Of a stretch of 64,000 nucleotides of DNA, positions 47,641 through 58,689 are shown piece after piece (within the stretch, counting starts at the first letter, position 1; each line of letters starts with the position of its first letter). The DNA is from Patella vulgata (lineage: Eukaryota; Mollusca; Gastropoda; Patellidae). A model generated the notes under the pieces. The model was given only the letters and a program-made list of their open reading frames with translations, was not told where the DNA came from and made no database searches. The stretch covers positions 32,067,062-32,131,061 of the forward strand of contig NC_065885.2 of the NCBI RefSeq assembly GCF_932274485.2. Direction: 5' to 3'. Made by a program: the position numbers and the translations under genes.

Positions 47641-48199
47641 AAAGAAAAACAGTCATCGTTACCTACTGAAGTAAAGAACCGTAACTGCTATTGACAATTC
47701 ATGTGAGGACGACGAGTTATATTTTGCCACTTAAATGAGAATATATTTGTTCGAAATCACATATTCATAAGAATAAACAACTAAAGAAGGGCTGGGTGAC
47801 TGACTAACGAATCCATTTTAATAGTTCCCGCATTTCGACAATTCAGCGATAGGCTGTATACATCAACTAAAGTGTATTATATTAGATGTTATGCAAAATA
47901 AATAAATAATAAATAAAATAATACTATGGCCGAATTGCTATTGAAGGCATCCACCCACGCGCATCCCATCGAAGAGTGAATAGAGTGACCTGTCCTGTCC
48001 AAGTGTCATGTGACTTTTAGTCTTGCCCTAATAACAATTGTGTTACAGAAATGAGAGATGGTCTCTTGGTGGTTAACCTATCTGATACAGACAACTTGGA
48101 TGAATTATAGCCCGAATCGATGATTATTTGCTGATAGCCTACTTAACAATGTAGTTAGCAAATGTGAATGAACTGCCAGCGTATAAAACCCTTAAAATT

Positions 48200-48850
48200 A
48201 TAGTTTGTCGTGGGTGTTTAATGGTATCCGTCCAATGTTCTCAAAAAAAGCCTGAATCTTCACCGCGAGTCTTTGTTGTAGTATTATGGACATGTCTTGC
48301 AATTTCACCGTTTATCAGTCGACTCTCTTGCATAAAATATTCCTTTATGAGTTTCATTTTTTTGTTTATCGATGTATGTGCCACCCATATTTAAAATTCT
48401 GGTGGCTGGCTGGAATGGTATTGCATATCGGGTGATTTCTTTTAATATCATTGGGTGATTTGCATGTATGCGTCAGGGTTTTCTTCATGGTCGCTTTAGC
48501 TGTGTTGGCAGGGTAGTTGCTATATTCTGTAAGGGCATCATTGAGTAGGTCTTCATCACGTACTAATTTTGCGCGTCTCGTTAAGGTACTTTATGATTCC
48601 GGTTTTGACTTTGTTTGGATAATTTGAATTGTTATGTATACATTAGCCTGGGTAGGCTTCGGTAAACAGTGCTTTTTAGATTATCTGCAGAGTTGTTTAC
48701 TAATACGTCTAGGAAAGGTAATTGGTCGTATTTTTCGAGTTCGAGGGTGGACGCTGTTAAGATGTTCAACAAGGGGCTGTGAACTCTGCCTTGGTTAATA
48801 GCAAATATATCATAAACTTTTTTTCAACAATGTTATTGATTGAAAAGGTG
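48200..48850 (-). pseudogene. Penelope-like element reverse transcriptase relic
   Basis: The minus strand, around 48660-48770, encodes LELEKYDQLPFLDVLVNN, then NLKSTVYRS. This matches the block that follows the catalytic region in Penelope-like reverse transcriptases. After it come a NYPNKVKTGIIKYL-like and a DEDLLNDALTEYSNYP-like stretch, again in the order of the family. The preceding catalytic region is only faintly recognisable. The copy is broken in several places, and neither end is defined. Confidence 0.65.
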
Positions 48851-48858
48851 TAGATTAT

Positions 48859-48937
48859 AGGACAGTTTCTTCAAAATAGGTCATGTACGTCCATTCTTAT
48901 CAGGATTGTACATGACCTATTTTGAAGAAAATGTCCT
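48859..48937. repeat. Near-perfect 30-bp foldback with a 19-nt loop
   Basis: The left arm 48859-48888 and right arm 48908-48937 pair over 30 positions with one mismatch; the inner 23 bp (TTTCTTCAAAATAGGTCATG then TAC) are perfect. It sits at the upstream edge of the Penelope-like relic. Confidence 0.9.
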
Positions 48938-48939
48938 TA

Positions 48940-50990
48940 TTAAATCTGCTAGGGTCGGGATAAATAGTACGACACTAAAAACATCCACGGAGAATTCCAT
49001 TTTTGTTGAATTTTTACTTAACGTTTAACCAATTTACTGTCTGAGACATGTATTAGTTCCTAATCACCGTTAAACTCTTTTCAGTACAATTGTATTTAAT
49101 CAATTTCTATTGATTTACAGGAACTACTGTTGAAAAGAAAGCAATATTTTTAAATTAACTTCTTCATCAATGAAATGCAACTCGTCTGGGATATTAGAAA
49201 TAATTCCTAATTCTTGATTTTCTCGGCGGAACAGACTTTTTAATGCCATTGATTGTGGATACTTATCTGCCATTAATACCCGATTTCGTTTTGTAAATAT
49301 GTCCTACCATCTTCAATTTTGTTGCCAACATGATAGTCATTTTGTTCCCTGAATGAGCGCTTGGTTTTGTTGATCAAATGGCTAGAATTTGTGAGACTTA
49401 AACATTCTATAGCCTTTGAAATTAAACGGCAGTAGACTGTACTGGCAGAGTGTATTTTAAAATTTTACGTAGGCTTTGATATTTTTTAATCTTGTCCATA
49501 TTCTTTTTAACTTTCAATAATGTTACTGTTATTTTGGAAGCCAACCAATTTCAAAACGTTGTATTTGAGAAATGTGTAGGTTTGTAAGCTTCAATAAGTG
49601 CGTAGATTATCATAATTTAGTATCATTTAACTCCACGTAAAGACTGGACATAGGAGGTTTTCATATTATAATACATATTATAATAACAAATTGAGAGGTA
49701 TTTTTTTTTATTCCGGGATATGCTTCACGGAAGACAGACATGCACCGCTGTCGTTTGGGGAATAGCCACCATCTTGAACCGAAGAAACACGCTACCCGGT
49801 TTATCTGGATTACGACTTGATACCGTGAAATATATTATACATATTATGCCCCACACATTATTTTCCATCCGTTTTCTTCTCGAGACTATGTTTTACAATC
49901 AGAATATTCGCCCAGTGTGAAGTAGTCGTTAGATCATCACAAATTAAATATAAGATTCCTCTGTTGCCGCAATCAATCTTCCCTACTAGAATAGAAAACG
50001 ATTTACTGGAATCCAGTGCATCAAATGTTTGTGTAGCATCAAAGAAATGCAGGGGCCTATGTATTTTGATGATCATTGGCTCCTAACCAAAAGGTGGACT
50101 GTACTGAATGTATCCTCGGATCTGACCTCTAAAGCAAGGATATCTAATAAACTGCACACCATCTACACACAAAAGCATGAATTACGAACCACAAAATGGG
50201 CTTGGAACAATGACTTTTAATCCCGATCTTTATATAAAAATTCAAGCCAACAAAACTGCGTCATATTCTTTAAATGTTTCTCAAATTTTGAATACTTTTA
50301 AAGCAATTTGTATTAATGATTTTTGATAATGCTGTTATTATTAAGGATATTATTGATGAGTTGGATGGTAAAATAAAATATGCTGATCCATCATGTGGGT
50401 TTTTTGTACAGTTGTTATTGATTGCTTCAATGAGATCGGCGAGAAACTTGTCTTTTCATAAAGTCATGTCCATTCTATCGCCACTCAAATCCGATATTTG
50501 TTTTTCACTTTCTTACTAAATAATCTGTGCACGGTAAAGTTTAATATAATGACGTGATATTTCCGAGTGATTCTTGGAGACATAAAAAGAAAACTAGTTC
50601 CCGTGAAAGGTCCTGTGTAAAGTTTATCAATGCCCTCCCGTGAACATCAAGCGTCTAAAGTTTTGATTCTTTATTTCAATGACGGTTCTGATTTCGCCTG
50701 GAGCTTTTGACCCTTAACATTGAGCTACGTTCCACGTAATAAATACATCACGATCTGGTTATAGGTCATAGTTTTTAATTGATTTACCCACAACTGAGAG
50801 TCAATATTTGTGAGTAGAATATAGTCCGTGTATCAATACACATATTTATCAGCCTATTTCTAGATGTACAATAGGCTGTTTGGCCTTGTTGATAACGGTT
50901 GCTGGAATGTCAAGTTCTGCGCCGCAATTTTGAAATTACATAAACTTTCATTTTATATTACCCATTGATAATGTTATTTGGTGGTTTCTT
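48940..50990. other. No recognisable gene
   Basis: A minus-strand stretch at about 49170-49290 reads as an open, polar peptide (for example SMALKSLFRRENQELGIISN) but was not recognised. Other frames, such as those at 50029-50519, are likewise unassigned. Confidence 0.35.
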
Positions 50991-50992
50991 AT

Positions 50993-51424
50993 ATGTTTTT
51001 ATTTGGCATTATGCTGTAATATGAGTGATATTTTAGGAAAGTCAAGGTAACATTATTAGACGAATCATTTTAATCATTAGAACAATTCTTTATAATAAAC
51101 AATCCATAATACAAATAATTTAACTATTAAAAAAGCAATATGGTTTTCTAATAATGATTTTCAATGATGTGTAATCGTGGGTTTGATCAAGGGATTTCAG
51201 GCGAAAAATGTTTTTATTTGGCATTATGCTGTAATATGAGTGATATTTTAGGAAAGTCAAGGTAAAATTATTAGACGAATCATTTTAATCATCAGAACAA
51301 TTCTTTATAATAAACAATCCATAATACAAATAATTTAACTATTAAAAAAGCAATATGGTTTTGTAATAATGATTTTCAATGATGTGTAATCGTGGGTTTG
51401 ATCAAGGGATTTCAGGCGAAAAAT
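50993..51424 (+). repeat. Recent tandem duplication, 215-bp unit
   Basis: Units 50993-51207 and 51208-51424 share TTTTTATTTGGCATTATGCT, AAAGCAATATGGTTTT and GTTTGATCAAGGGATTTCAG with only a handful of differences. No coding potential was seen. Confidence 0.9.
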
Positions 51425-51708
51425 TGACCAACCTAGAGTGCCCCGCATAGTCCTGTGCCTGAGCTAGATTTATCCATAACCAAACTTTATTTCTCCAGAC
51501 AACAATATGATTGCGGTTGGACGAGAGCCCTGGGCTTACCAACTTACATTAGTATATTATAACCGGACAGTAAAAAGTTAAATCACATATAATATTCATT
51601 TGCATACATGCATATATAGAGATACAGCTTGGTCATTAATCACTGCGGGTATAGCCAAGCGTCGTCTGCTATTTTTTTTTCCCAGCCACCCAACATCAAG
51701 CAACAATA

Positions 51709-51840
51709 CTTTCATCCTCGGTTACCCAGTGTACTCATTTCGTTCTACTCCACTATACCCTGGGTTAATCTATGGGGGAGACGCGTTTTCAACTTATCCT
51801 CCCTTAATGATTGTGCTATTTTTATCGACCAATCCCATAA
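51709..51840 (+). repeat. Unnamed repeat family C, copy 2
   Basis: CATCCTCGGTTACCCAGTGT, TCGTTCTACTCCACTATACC and CTGGGTTAATCTATGGGGGA lead to CTATTTTTATCGACCAATC, matching copy 1 at 13122-13250. The first 75 bp are almost identical to the reversed fragment at 55993-56060. Confidence 0.6.
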
Positions 51841-52027
51841 ATTGTTATTTGAAAAGGAAGTTGGCAATGGTAAGTAACTCTCATCGGACAATTAACAACC
51901 AATTATATATTATGTTAATGAAGACCAGACGTTCATATAATAAGGTAAGGTCATTAGTTTTTTTTAGAATCGTTCGTTCGTTCCCGGAATTTTATGTCCA
52001 CGTGATATCGTAGACAAGTTATTGTGA

Positions 52028-52316
52028 GTTGTTGTTGTTAGTGTTTAACGTCGGCTTCCACCGAAGGTGATATCGCAGACAAGTTGTCTTTTTTTTTTAT
52101 TATTTTCATTATCTTAGCGCACGCGCAGGGGTCTTTCCTGTAGGACAAACAGGAGTAACCGGAGTAAACCCACGAGGTTGAGAAGGCGCCCCTATCTCCA
52201 AGCCACATACGCTCACACCAGGGATCGAAACCTCAACCGCAAGCCAGAGGTGACCGGCCAGCTAGAGGTCGAAGCGTGACACTCTAGACCACTAGGCCAT
52301 CCCAACCCCCATTATT
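52028..52316 (-). repeat. SINE-3 (tRNA-headed, shares its core with SINE-1)
   Basis: Reversed, it starts GGGGGTTGGGATGGCCTAGT with GGTCTAGAGTGTCACGC (A-box region), then GAGGTTTCGATCCCTGG (B box), then CAACCTCGTGGGTTTACTCC, GGTTACTCCTGTTTGTCC, AAAGACCCCTGCGCGTGCG and an end with CCGACGTTAAACACTAACAA. The head differs from SINE-1, but the segment from CAACCTCGTGGGTTT to CCCCTGCGCG corresponds to the SINE-1 core. Confidence 0.75.
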
Positions 52317-52658
52317 GTGAGTCAAATATCCAAGTATAAGTTCAATAATAATAAACATAACAGAATGACATATTTCAGACTAAGAACGAATAGTAATAAT
52401 AATAACAAAAGTCAAACATATAGACGCTATACATATTTGAAATCAACAACACATACTTCAGAATTTGATAATACAATTAAATATAAATAAATTATAAATA
52501 TATACATTATTTATATAATAAATGGACATGAATATGGTTATCTACCCTTATAAAAACGAAGGCGAAACGATTGGTTTGTAAACTGTTTTCTGATTAGTTC
52601 GTAGACTTTAGCTACATTCTAGGCCAGGGCAGATAATTTGAAATCGTGGAAACCCTAT

Positions 52659-53123
52659 GGACTAAGACTAGTAATTATTTCCCCTTATTTCATGATGGAC
52701 GAATGTAGTGCGAGTTATAAATAGACAATTTTTCCCTTAATTTTTTTCTCCCCTCTTCCTGCATTTTTGGGTTGACTTTTTGGTCTAGAATTGGAGAAAA
52801 GGGATCAAATTTGCAATTTCATAGCAGTTTTGGGTAATACTGATGATATTACAGCGGAGGGATAGGGGGTGTAAAGTGTCTTTCTGCAGAGCAATCATTG
52901 TGTCGGAAGTGAGATTTTCACCCCTGTCAACTTCAAATCTGTGTAGCAAAAAATCTAAATGGTCAACCCCCTACAAAATTATGATGAGGAGATTGCCAAA
53001 TGTTGTCCCCATTGTGCCTATAAAGATTGGAACCAACGGAATGTTGAGCAAAAAGCTACAGCCTGTGATGTTACAGTCATTTAACATTGAGGTCAATGGG
53101 CAAATAATTGCTAGTCTGAGTCC
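52659..53123. mobile_element. 465-bp MITE, family M subfamily 2, copy 1
   Basis: The left end GGACTAAGACTAGTAATTAT and reversed right end GGACTCAGACTAGCAATTAT match at 18 of 20 positions and continue with TTTCCCC and TTTGCCC. The interior, including TTTTTGGTCTAGAATTGG and CATTGAGGTCAATGGGC, is a diverged relative of the MITE at 11919-12540. No protein is encoded; the open frames in it are incidental. No clear target duplication was seen. Confidence 0.8.
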
Positions 53124-53346
53124 TGATGAAATAATGAAGCATGGCCGACTCGGGATGTTGATATTTTTTCAACGGCTTGTTTCCTGAAGTTTTGAATGGA
53201 TAGTGTCAGAAATGGTAAGAATACTGCTTTTTTATTGCCCAGCAGTGTGCTTTTTCATTATTTGGTATCAAAATAGCCATGATTGGGGGTATCCGTTGGT
53301 TGAGTGTGAATTTTGGGTTGTAAATGTGTAACATTTTGTTCACAAT

Positions 53347-53755
53347 GATATCAAAACATGGTTAGGTCTAAATATTAAGGCCAACTCAACTGCAGATTTG
53401 GTCTAAAGTCACGAGATGTAAACAAGACTGACACTAACCCTAACCCAAGACCCAGTCCTTACCCTAACCCTAACCCACAATCTTGTCAAAAAGCATGTAG
53501 CCTAGGCCTAAGCTAAGACCTAGTCCTGACCCTAGCCCAAACCCACAATTGTGTCAAAAAATCATGTGCCCTAACCCTATTTACATGTTGTGACCTTGAA
53601 CAAGGTCTGCAGCTGGCCTTAACATTTAGACCTAACATGTTTTTGACATCATACAATGAAATGTTAACATGTACACTCCAAAATTCACACCTGTGTGACT
53701 TTTGATCAAACATGCAGTTGGCCTTAATATTTAGACCGAACCTTAAAACATGGCA
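53347..53755. repeat. Foldback region with telomere-like words in the loop
   Basis: AAAACATGGTTAGGTCTAAA then TATTAAGGCCAACTCAACTG (53356 onward) is followed by its imperfect reverse complement at about 53607-53645 (TCTGCAGCTGGCCTTAACAT then TTAGACCTAACATG) and by a second copy at about 53713-53750. The loop (53434-53580) holds a diverged tandem pair of about 68 bp with CCTAACCCTAACCC and ACAATCTTGTCAAAAA or ACAATTGTGTCAAAAA. Confidence 0.65.
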
Positions 53756-53759
53756 TCTA

Positions 53760-54625
53760 CCTTTGAGATTGGCTTAGACTTATGTGACACTCAAGGTTTA
53801 CTTTTTTACTGACTGTTAACTGGTTTCTTTTTGGAGGGCCAGTGACGGGCTGTTCGCTAGAAATAAAGAGGTTTATTTCTATTTCCAGTTGAAACCATAT
53901 TTTTTTCTTATTTTCTCACTGTTTTTTATTGCATATTTATCCCCAGCCTCCTATCATTTCAGGTGCCCAGGTAATGTTTCATAGAGTGGAATGATTGACC
54001 TCAACACAAGTATTAAAAAAAAGAAGCAAAACAGGTGAGATAAATGTGCATTTCATACACTTTAAGAAGTACATCCAACCTGATCCCCGCTTCTGCTCAC
54101 TAATAGTAATGGGCTGGAAATTTGGTACTGCACAGGCCTGTCTTCTCCCCTTGACATTTAACTGAATGACAGAATTCCACATTTTGACCATTTTCTGGAT
54201 GTCAATGACCATTTCCCTGGATAGTATTCGCCCCAGAATTCTCATTCTCATCCAAATTTAACATTTCAGGTCTACATCTCAAAACCTGATCTCTTCCTGA
54301 ACTGGCTTTAGGAGAACGATGATGTATATCAATTTCATCCCTGATCTCTATGACACCTGTGGTGGAAGTGGAGGGCAAATCGTAATCAGTTTGGGTTCCA
54401 GCCCCGAGGACCTTTGTAAACTTTGCTTTTTGGTGATGACTTAATTTCCGAGCTTGAAAAGGACGCTTGTGTGTTTATCATGGCCTCTCATATTGGAAGA
54501 TAACATTAATGGCTTGTGTGTTGATCGACGGTTGTGCATATCTCTTGGTCAGGAAAGTTGTAGGCACCATCGCCATTGTAAATCATTTGACAGGCCCGAG
54601 TGAACGGGGCGACCTATGATTGGTC
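53760..54625. other. No recognisable gene
   Basis: No shared repeat or protein was recognised. Confidence 0.4.
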
Positions 54626-54632
54626 AGCAATG

Positions 54633-55355
54633 TATCAGATTCCATACCGGGGAGTGGGGATGAAAAAACTGTTGTAGTGTTACATAATCAGATTATTTCA
54701 ACTTACTTATCCTGTGGAAATACAGCTATATAGGAGATATTTTGAAATTCATAGGCACTGCATGTTTCAACATTTTAGATTTGACCACAATTTGGCACTT
54801 GAAACTATGTTAACAGAGAAAAACTGTGTGGTTTTCGATGAAAGTGTTAAAAGTCTAATATTGCATCATGATTACTGTTTTAAAGTATTTTCGTGTTTGA
54901 TTTATATTGAATTCATCTCATCTTTTTGAAGAATGCATTTATGTTCAAAAATAAAAATGTTCTGTGGAATTCAAAATTGATGTGCTTTTAAATTATCAGA
55001 TTCCAAACTGGGGGGTGGGGATGAAAAAGCTGTTGTAGTGTTACATAATCAGATTATTTCAACTTACTTATCCTATGGAAATACAGCTATATAGGAGATA
55101 TTTTAAAATTGATAGGCACTGCATGTTTCAACATTTTAGATTTGACCACAATTTGGCACTTGAAACTACGTTAACAGAGAAAAACTGTGTGGTTTTCGAT
55201 GAAAGTGTTAAAAAGTCTAATATTGCATCATGATTACTGTTTTAAAGTACTTTCGTGTTAGATTTATATTGAATTTATCTCATCTTTTTACAGAATGCAT
55301 TTATGTTCAAAAATAAAAAATATTCTGTTTAATTCAAAATTCATGTGCTTTTAAA
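54633..55355 (+). repeat. Tandem duplication, 361-bp unit
   Basis: Units from 54633 and 54994 share ATCAGATTCCA, GTTGTAGTGTTACATAATCA, CATTTTAGATTTGACCACAA and GTGGTTTTCGATGAAAGTGT at high identity with a few substitutions and one-base indels. No coding potential. Confidence 0.9.
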
Positions 55356-55526
55356 TTTCTGTCTGAAATTCCGCAGTTTTCTGATGTATTATAGTGTTTG
55401 CAGAATGCCGCACAGCTCATCTGAAAATGCATAGATTTTCATATTCTTTGGCCAGGGAATTGCATATATGTTTGTTTATTAGATAACAACAGATTTGTTT
55501 AAACTGCAGAAACATGTGAGGTATAT

Positions 55527-55992
55527 AGGACTAAGACTAGTAATTATTTCCCCTTATTTCATGATGGACGAATGTAGTGCGAGTTATAAATAGACAATTT
55601 TTCCCTTAATTTTTTTCTCCCCTCTTCCTGCATTTTTGGGTTGACTTTTTGGTCTAGAATTGGAGAAAAGGGATCAAATTTGCAATTTCATAGCAGTTTT
55701 GGGTAATACTGATGATATTACAGCGGAGGGATAGGGGGTGTAAAGTGTCTTTCTGCAGAGCAATCATTGTGTCGGAAGTGAGATTTTCACCCCTGTCAAC
55801 TTCAAATCTGTGTAGCAAAAAATCTAAATGGTCAACCCCCTACAAAATTATGATGAGGAGATTGCCAAATGTTGTCCCCATTGTGCCTATAAAGATTGGA
55901 ACCAACGGAATGTTGAGCAAAAAGCTACAGCCTGTGATGTTACAGTCATTTAACATTGAAGTCAATGGGCAAATAATTGCTAGTCTGAGTCC
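55527..55992. mobile_element. 466-bp MITE, family M subfamily 2, copy 2
   Basis: It is essentially identical to copy 1 at 52659-53123 over its whole length: one substitution and one 1-bp indel were noticed. Different sequence flanks the two copies on both sides, so they are independent insertions or one was copied by gene conversion. Its right end abuts a fragment of repeat family C. Confidence 0.85.
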
Positions 55993-56060
55993 CTATGGAT
56001 TAACCCAGGGTATAGTGGAGTAGAACGGAATGAGTACACTGGGTAACCGAGGATGCAGTA
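55993..56060 (-). repeat. Unnamed repeat family C, copy 3, truncated
   Basis: CCTATGGATTAACCCAGGGT, ATAGTGGAGTAGAACGGAAT and GAGTACACTGGGTAACCGAG are the reverse complement of 51718-51783. The rest of the family is missing because the MITE begins here. Confidence 0.6.
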
Positions 56061-56064
56061 CTTT

Positions 56065-56825
56065 ATGGGCGGTTAAAGGTCATGCTACATGCGACCTAAA
56101 GAGGAAAGACCCCGAGGTCACTGGTCTATTTTTAGATTTATAAGCGATAAAAACTGGTATCAGTCAGACAGATTAGTTTCCAATTTGTCATATTCTCCAT
56201 TTTTCAGGTATAAATATTTCATTATTTCCATCTTCTGCTTCAGGATATTTTTTATGACTACAGTTTGTATAGTCCTGAACATTTTAACTTATTTAGTGTA
56301 TGTTTAATGGTTAATATTATCCAGTTAAGTGTTACCTGTTTGTTATTGGGTAAGTTTCTTATTTTCTTATAAATAACTAGTGTTATAGGTGGCCTAGAGT
56401 TACCCACAATATCTTATCCTTGAACTAGTCTGATCCATGACCCACCAAGAGTTCCTAACAATTGATTTGCCTGGCCTGTCCTGAACCATGACCCGACCAA
56501 CATTGCCCCATAACCTTTACGCATCACCCTAGATTGCCTACAAGTCCTATGGCCTATTGGGGGGGGAGGCAGGGGGGTATTAGTTCTAGAACCACTTACT
56601 CGGACCACGTGGGGTTAATTGGTCCCAACAGATGGTCAGTTTGTTCAATCGGCTCACCCTCTTGATCCATGTGAGTCAACATCGGTACGACGAGCCCATT
56701 AGCCACACGGACAGGCCGTTGGCAGACCATGGGCACAGTGGGGGCTTAGATCGGGTAGGGGGGGGGGGCGTGGGTCTGGGCGCCCAAATGAGCCAATATA
56801 TGCGGGGTCTTTCAAGGTTTTGAAC
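56065..56825. other. No recognisable gene
   Basis: The region at 56440-56780 is GC-richer, with G runs near 56560 and 56758. No protein or shared repeat was recognised. Confidence 0.35.
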
Positions 56826-56827
56826 CT

Positions 56828-56950
56828 TTTGGTATTTAGGTTTTTTTTCAGTAATTAGTGTTGTTTTTCGGTATGTAGTGATTTTCGGTATTTAGGGGTT
56901 TTCGGATTTTTCCGGTAATTAGTATTAATAATTTTTTTTGTATTAAGTAC
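56828..56950 (-). repeat. Minisatellite, reverse complement of the 42.3-kb motif
   Basis: TTCGGTATTTAGG, TTTTCGGTATGTAGTG and TTTCCGGTAATTAGT words recur; read on the minus strand they are ACCGAAAA or ACCGGAAAA units like those at 42262-42395. Confidence 0.6.
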
Positions 56951-57049
56951 AGCCGGCCTAGCCAGCTTGTGCAAGATATTGGAATAAAGAGATTAAGGCT
57001 ATGGTTTTTAATATATTTTCTTTTCAAATTGGGTGTGAAGCATTAAGAC

Positions 57050-57600
57050 TATGCCACGAAAACTCCTATTGAATTTAAGCTGGAGGATGATCCCTTTTGA
57101 TTTTCAAATTTGGTGTAAAGTATAGGATCGGAGAGAATGATATTGATTTTAAGCATTCCAGGACTTTCTGTTCCAAAGATAGTTATTACTACTTTGTGAA
57201 CACGGCAGAGATCAAATTTCTTGAGTGCGTAAAGGTTTCTCATCAAATAAGTTGGCGTCTATGGCTATATTTTCCCGAGACGTAACTGCTGTGTGGATTT
57301 ATTTATATATAATGACGTATCATCAGTGAATAATCTAATATTAAAACAATAGAATATAAGTGAACCTAAAGCAGAGGCTCTGGGTACACCAGCAGATATA
57401 TAGAACTGGGGTCCGAAGTAAGGCCTTTGACAATAACCCTTTGTTGTCTTCCTTAAAAGCGGACCACAGCACCATCCAGCTTTTGATTGAGTTCAGCATA
57501 CCCTAAAAAATGATGTGGTATAATGGTGATGATCAATAGATTAATATAAAAGCGGATTCAGACCAAATATAGATTTCTCATGAAAAAAATCAACAGATTT
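57050..57600 (-). pseudogene. LINE reverse transcriptase relic
   Basis: On the minus strand, RQQRVIVKGLTSDP (about 57455-57415) leads to YISAGVPRASALGSLIF and NIRLFTDDTSLYI. In an intact non-LTR RT these would read GVPQGSVLGPLLF and FADDTSLYI, so the catalytic box survives as F-T-D-D. Frame changes occur between the blocks, and the upstream palm region is only faintly visible. It is a different LINE from the one at 6.5 kb. Confidence 0.75.
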
Positions 57601-57628
57601 GACGTGGTTTCCGGATTGAGATTGTTTT

Positions 57629-57653
57629 TATATGCCCACATTTTCATGTATAA
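57629..57653 (+). repeat. Family H hairpin terminus, solitary
   Basis: TATATGCCCACAT, loop TTTC, ATGTATAA is a decayed version of the terminal palindromes at 38279 and 41214. No array follows. Confidence 0.45.
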
Positions 57654-57659
57654 TTGTAA

Positions 57660-58685
57660 AATGAAATCACTCGCGGTTTACGTTTTGAATACTATATATA
57701 GTACTATTCGATCTTTCCGTGACGAAAATTATAACTACAGTTCAAGTTTTGTTTCTTTCTGGGTTTTTTTATAACCTTCTAGCATTAGTCACAAATCTTC
57801 TTCGCTCTCAAATAAGCAAATGGCTGGTATATGTCAGGCGGTGTGAGTTCTGCCAAATACTATCTCCCCTCTCTATTTTATAATGCCTACACTTTAATTA
57901 GTTTACGTCACAGGCTGACCACGGTTCCAGTTTACAAATATGAAATAGGCATACCCCCTACACTGCATTGTGAGAGGGACTTATTACTAAATTTAGTCAA
58001 CAGACACATTCCATTCCTGACCATGAAGATGACATGAAAAATGTATCTATTAACCTATAGTACAATTCATGTAGATTTCTATTGTTTCAGGTGTTAATTT
58101 GCTTGACCAAGAATCTATAAACAACTATCAGTCAAGGCCATAATATTATTACATAATACTTAAAGGACAATATTGGTGCCAGTCATTATCACATATGTGA
58201 TAGAGCTGGTTAAACACATTCCAAATATAATTTTAACACAGAGATCATTGCTACGATAGCTGAGTAATACAGGTTTCCTGAATCGGAAGTGACGAACGCC
58301 AAAGGGCTCGGTTCTTCCACTGAAAAATTATTTTTGACGCTATTTCTACTAGTATAAACCCGAAAAATTTATTAGGAACATAAAAATTGAATATACGTAC
58401 ATACATGTACTATTATATAAAGAACGAATGAAACAAACAAAAATAGTTAGAAAGTCCAGTTAACTTTCTGCCGCTCGATATACTTTCAGTCAAGGCAATT
58501 ATACCCTACCAAACTTCGTTCTGCCATATTGACGCATGTGATGTGCTGTCAATAATGACAGCTAGAATTGCAGCATATCCATTCCTCGTTTGTTGTTTGG
58601 CCATAGTAGCAGCATTTGTAGATCGAACAATGATGTTCGTCAACCGTAGCGAGCTGCAATACTTTTGACACATTCTTTTTCGTAC
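57660..58685. other. No recognisable gene; TTAAAGG-ended fragment near 58158
   Basis: A repeat shared with 47544 starts at about 58161 (TTAAAGGACAATATTGGTGC) and fades after about 58240. The rest is unassigned. Confidence 0.4.
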
Positions 58686-58689
58686 TTGA

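Noticed and set aside
51600-52013. 137-residue open frame
   Set aside because: It overlaps repeat family C and has no family resemblance; the overlapping second frame at 51629 shows the openness is not selective.
52843-53187. 114-residue open frame
   Set aside because: It lies inside MITE copy 1 and is repeated in copy 2 at 55712 because the MITE is duplicated. It crosses the element end and resembles no protein.
52659-55992. Possible LTR element with 465-bp direct repeats
   Set aside because: Each repeat has its own inverted ends and is related to the MITE at 11.9 kb. The interval between them holds a tandem duplication and a foldback with no retroelement coding.
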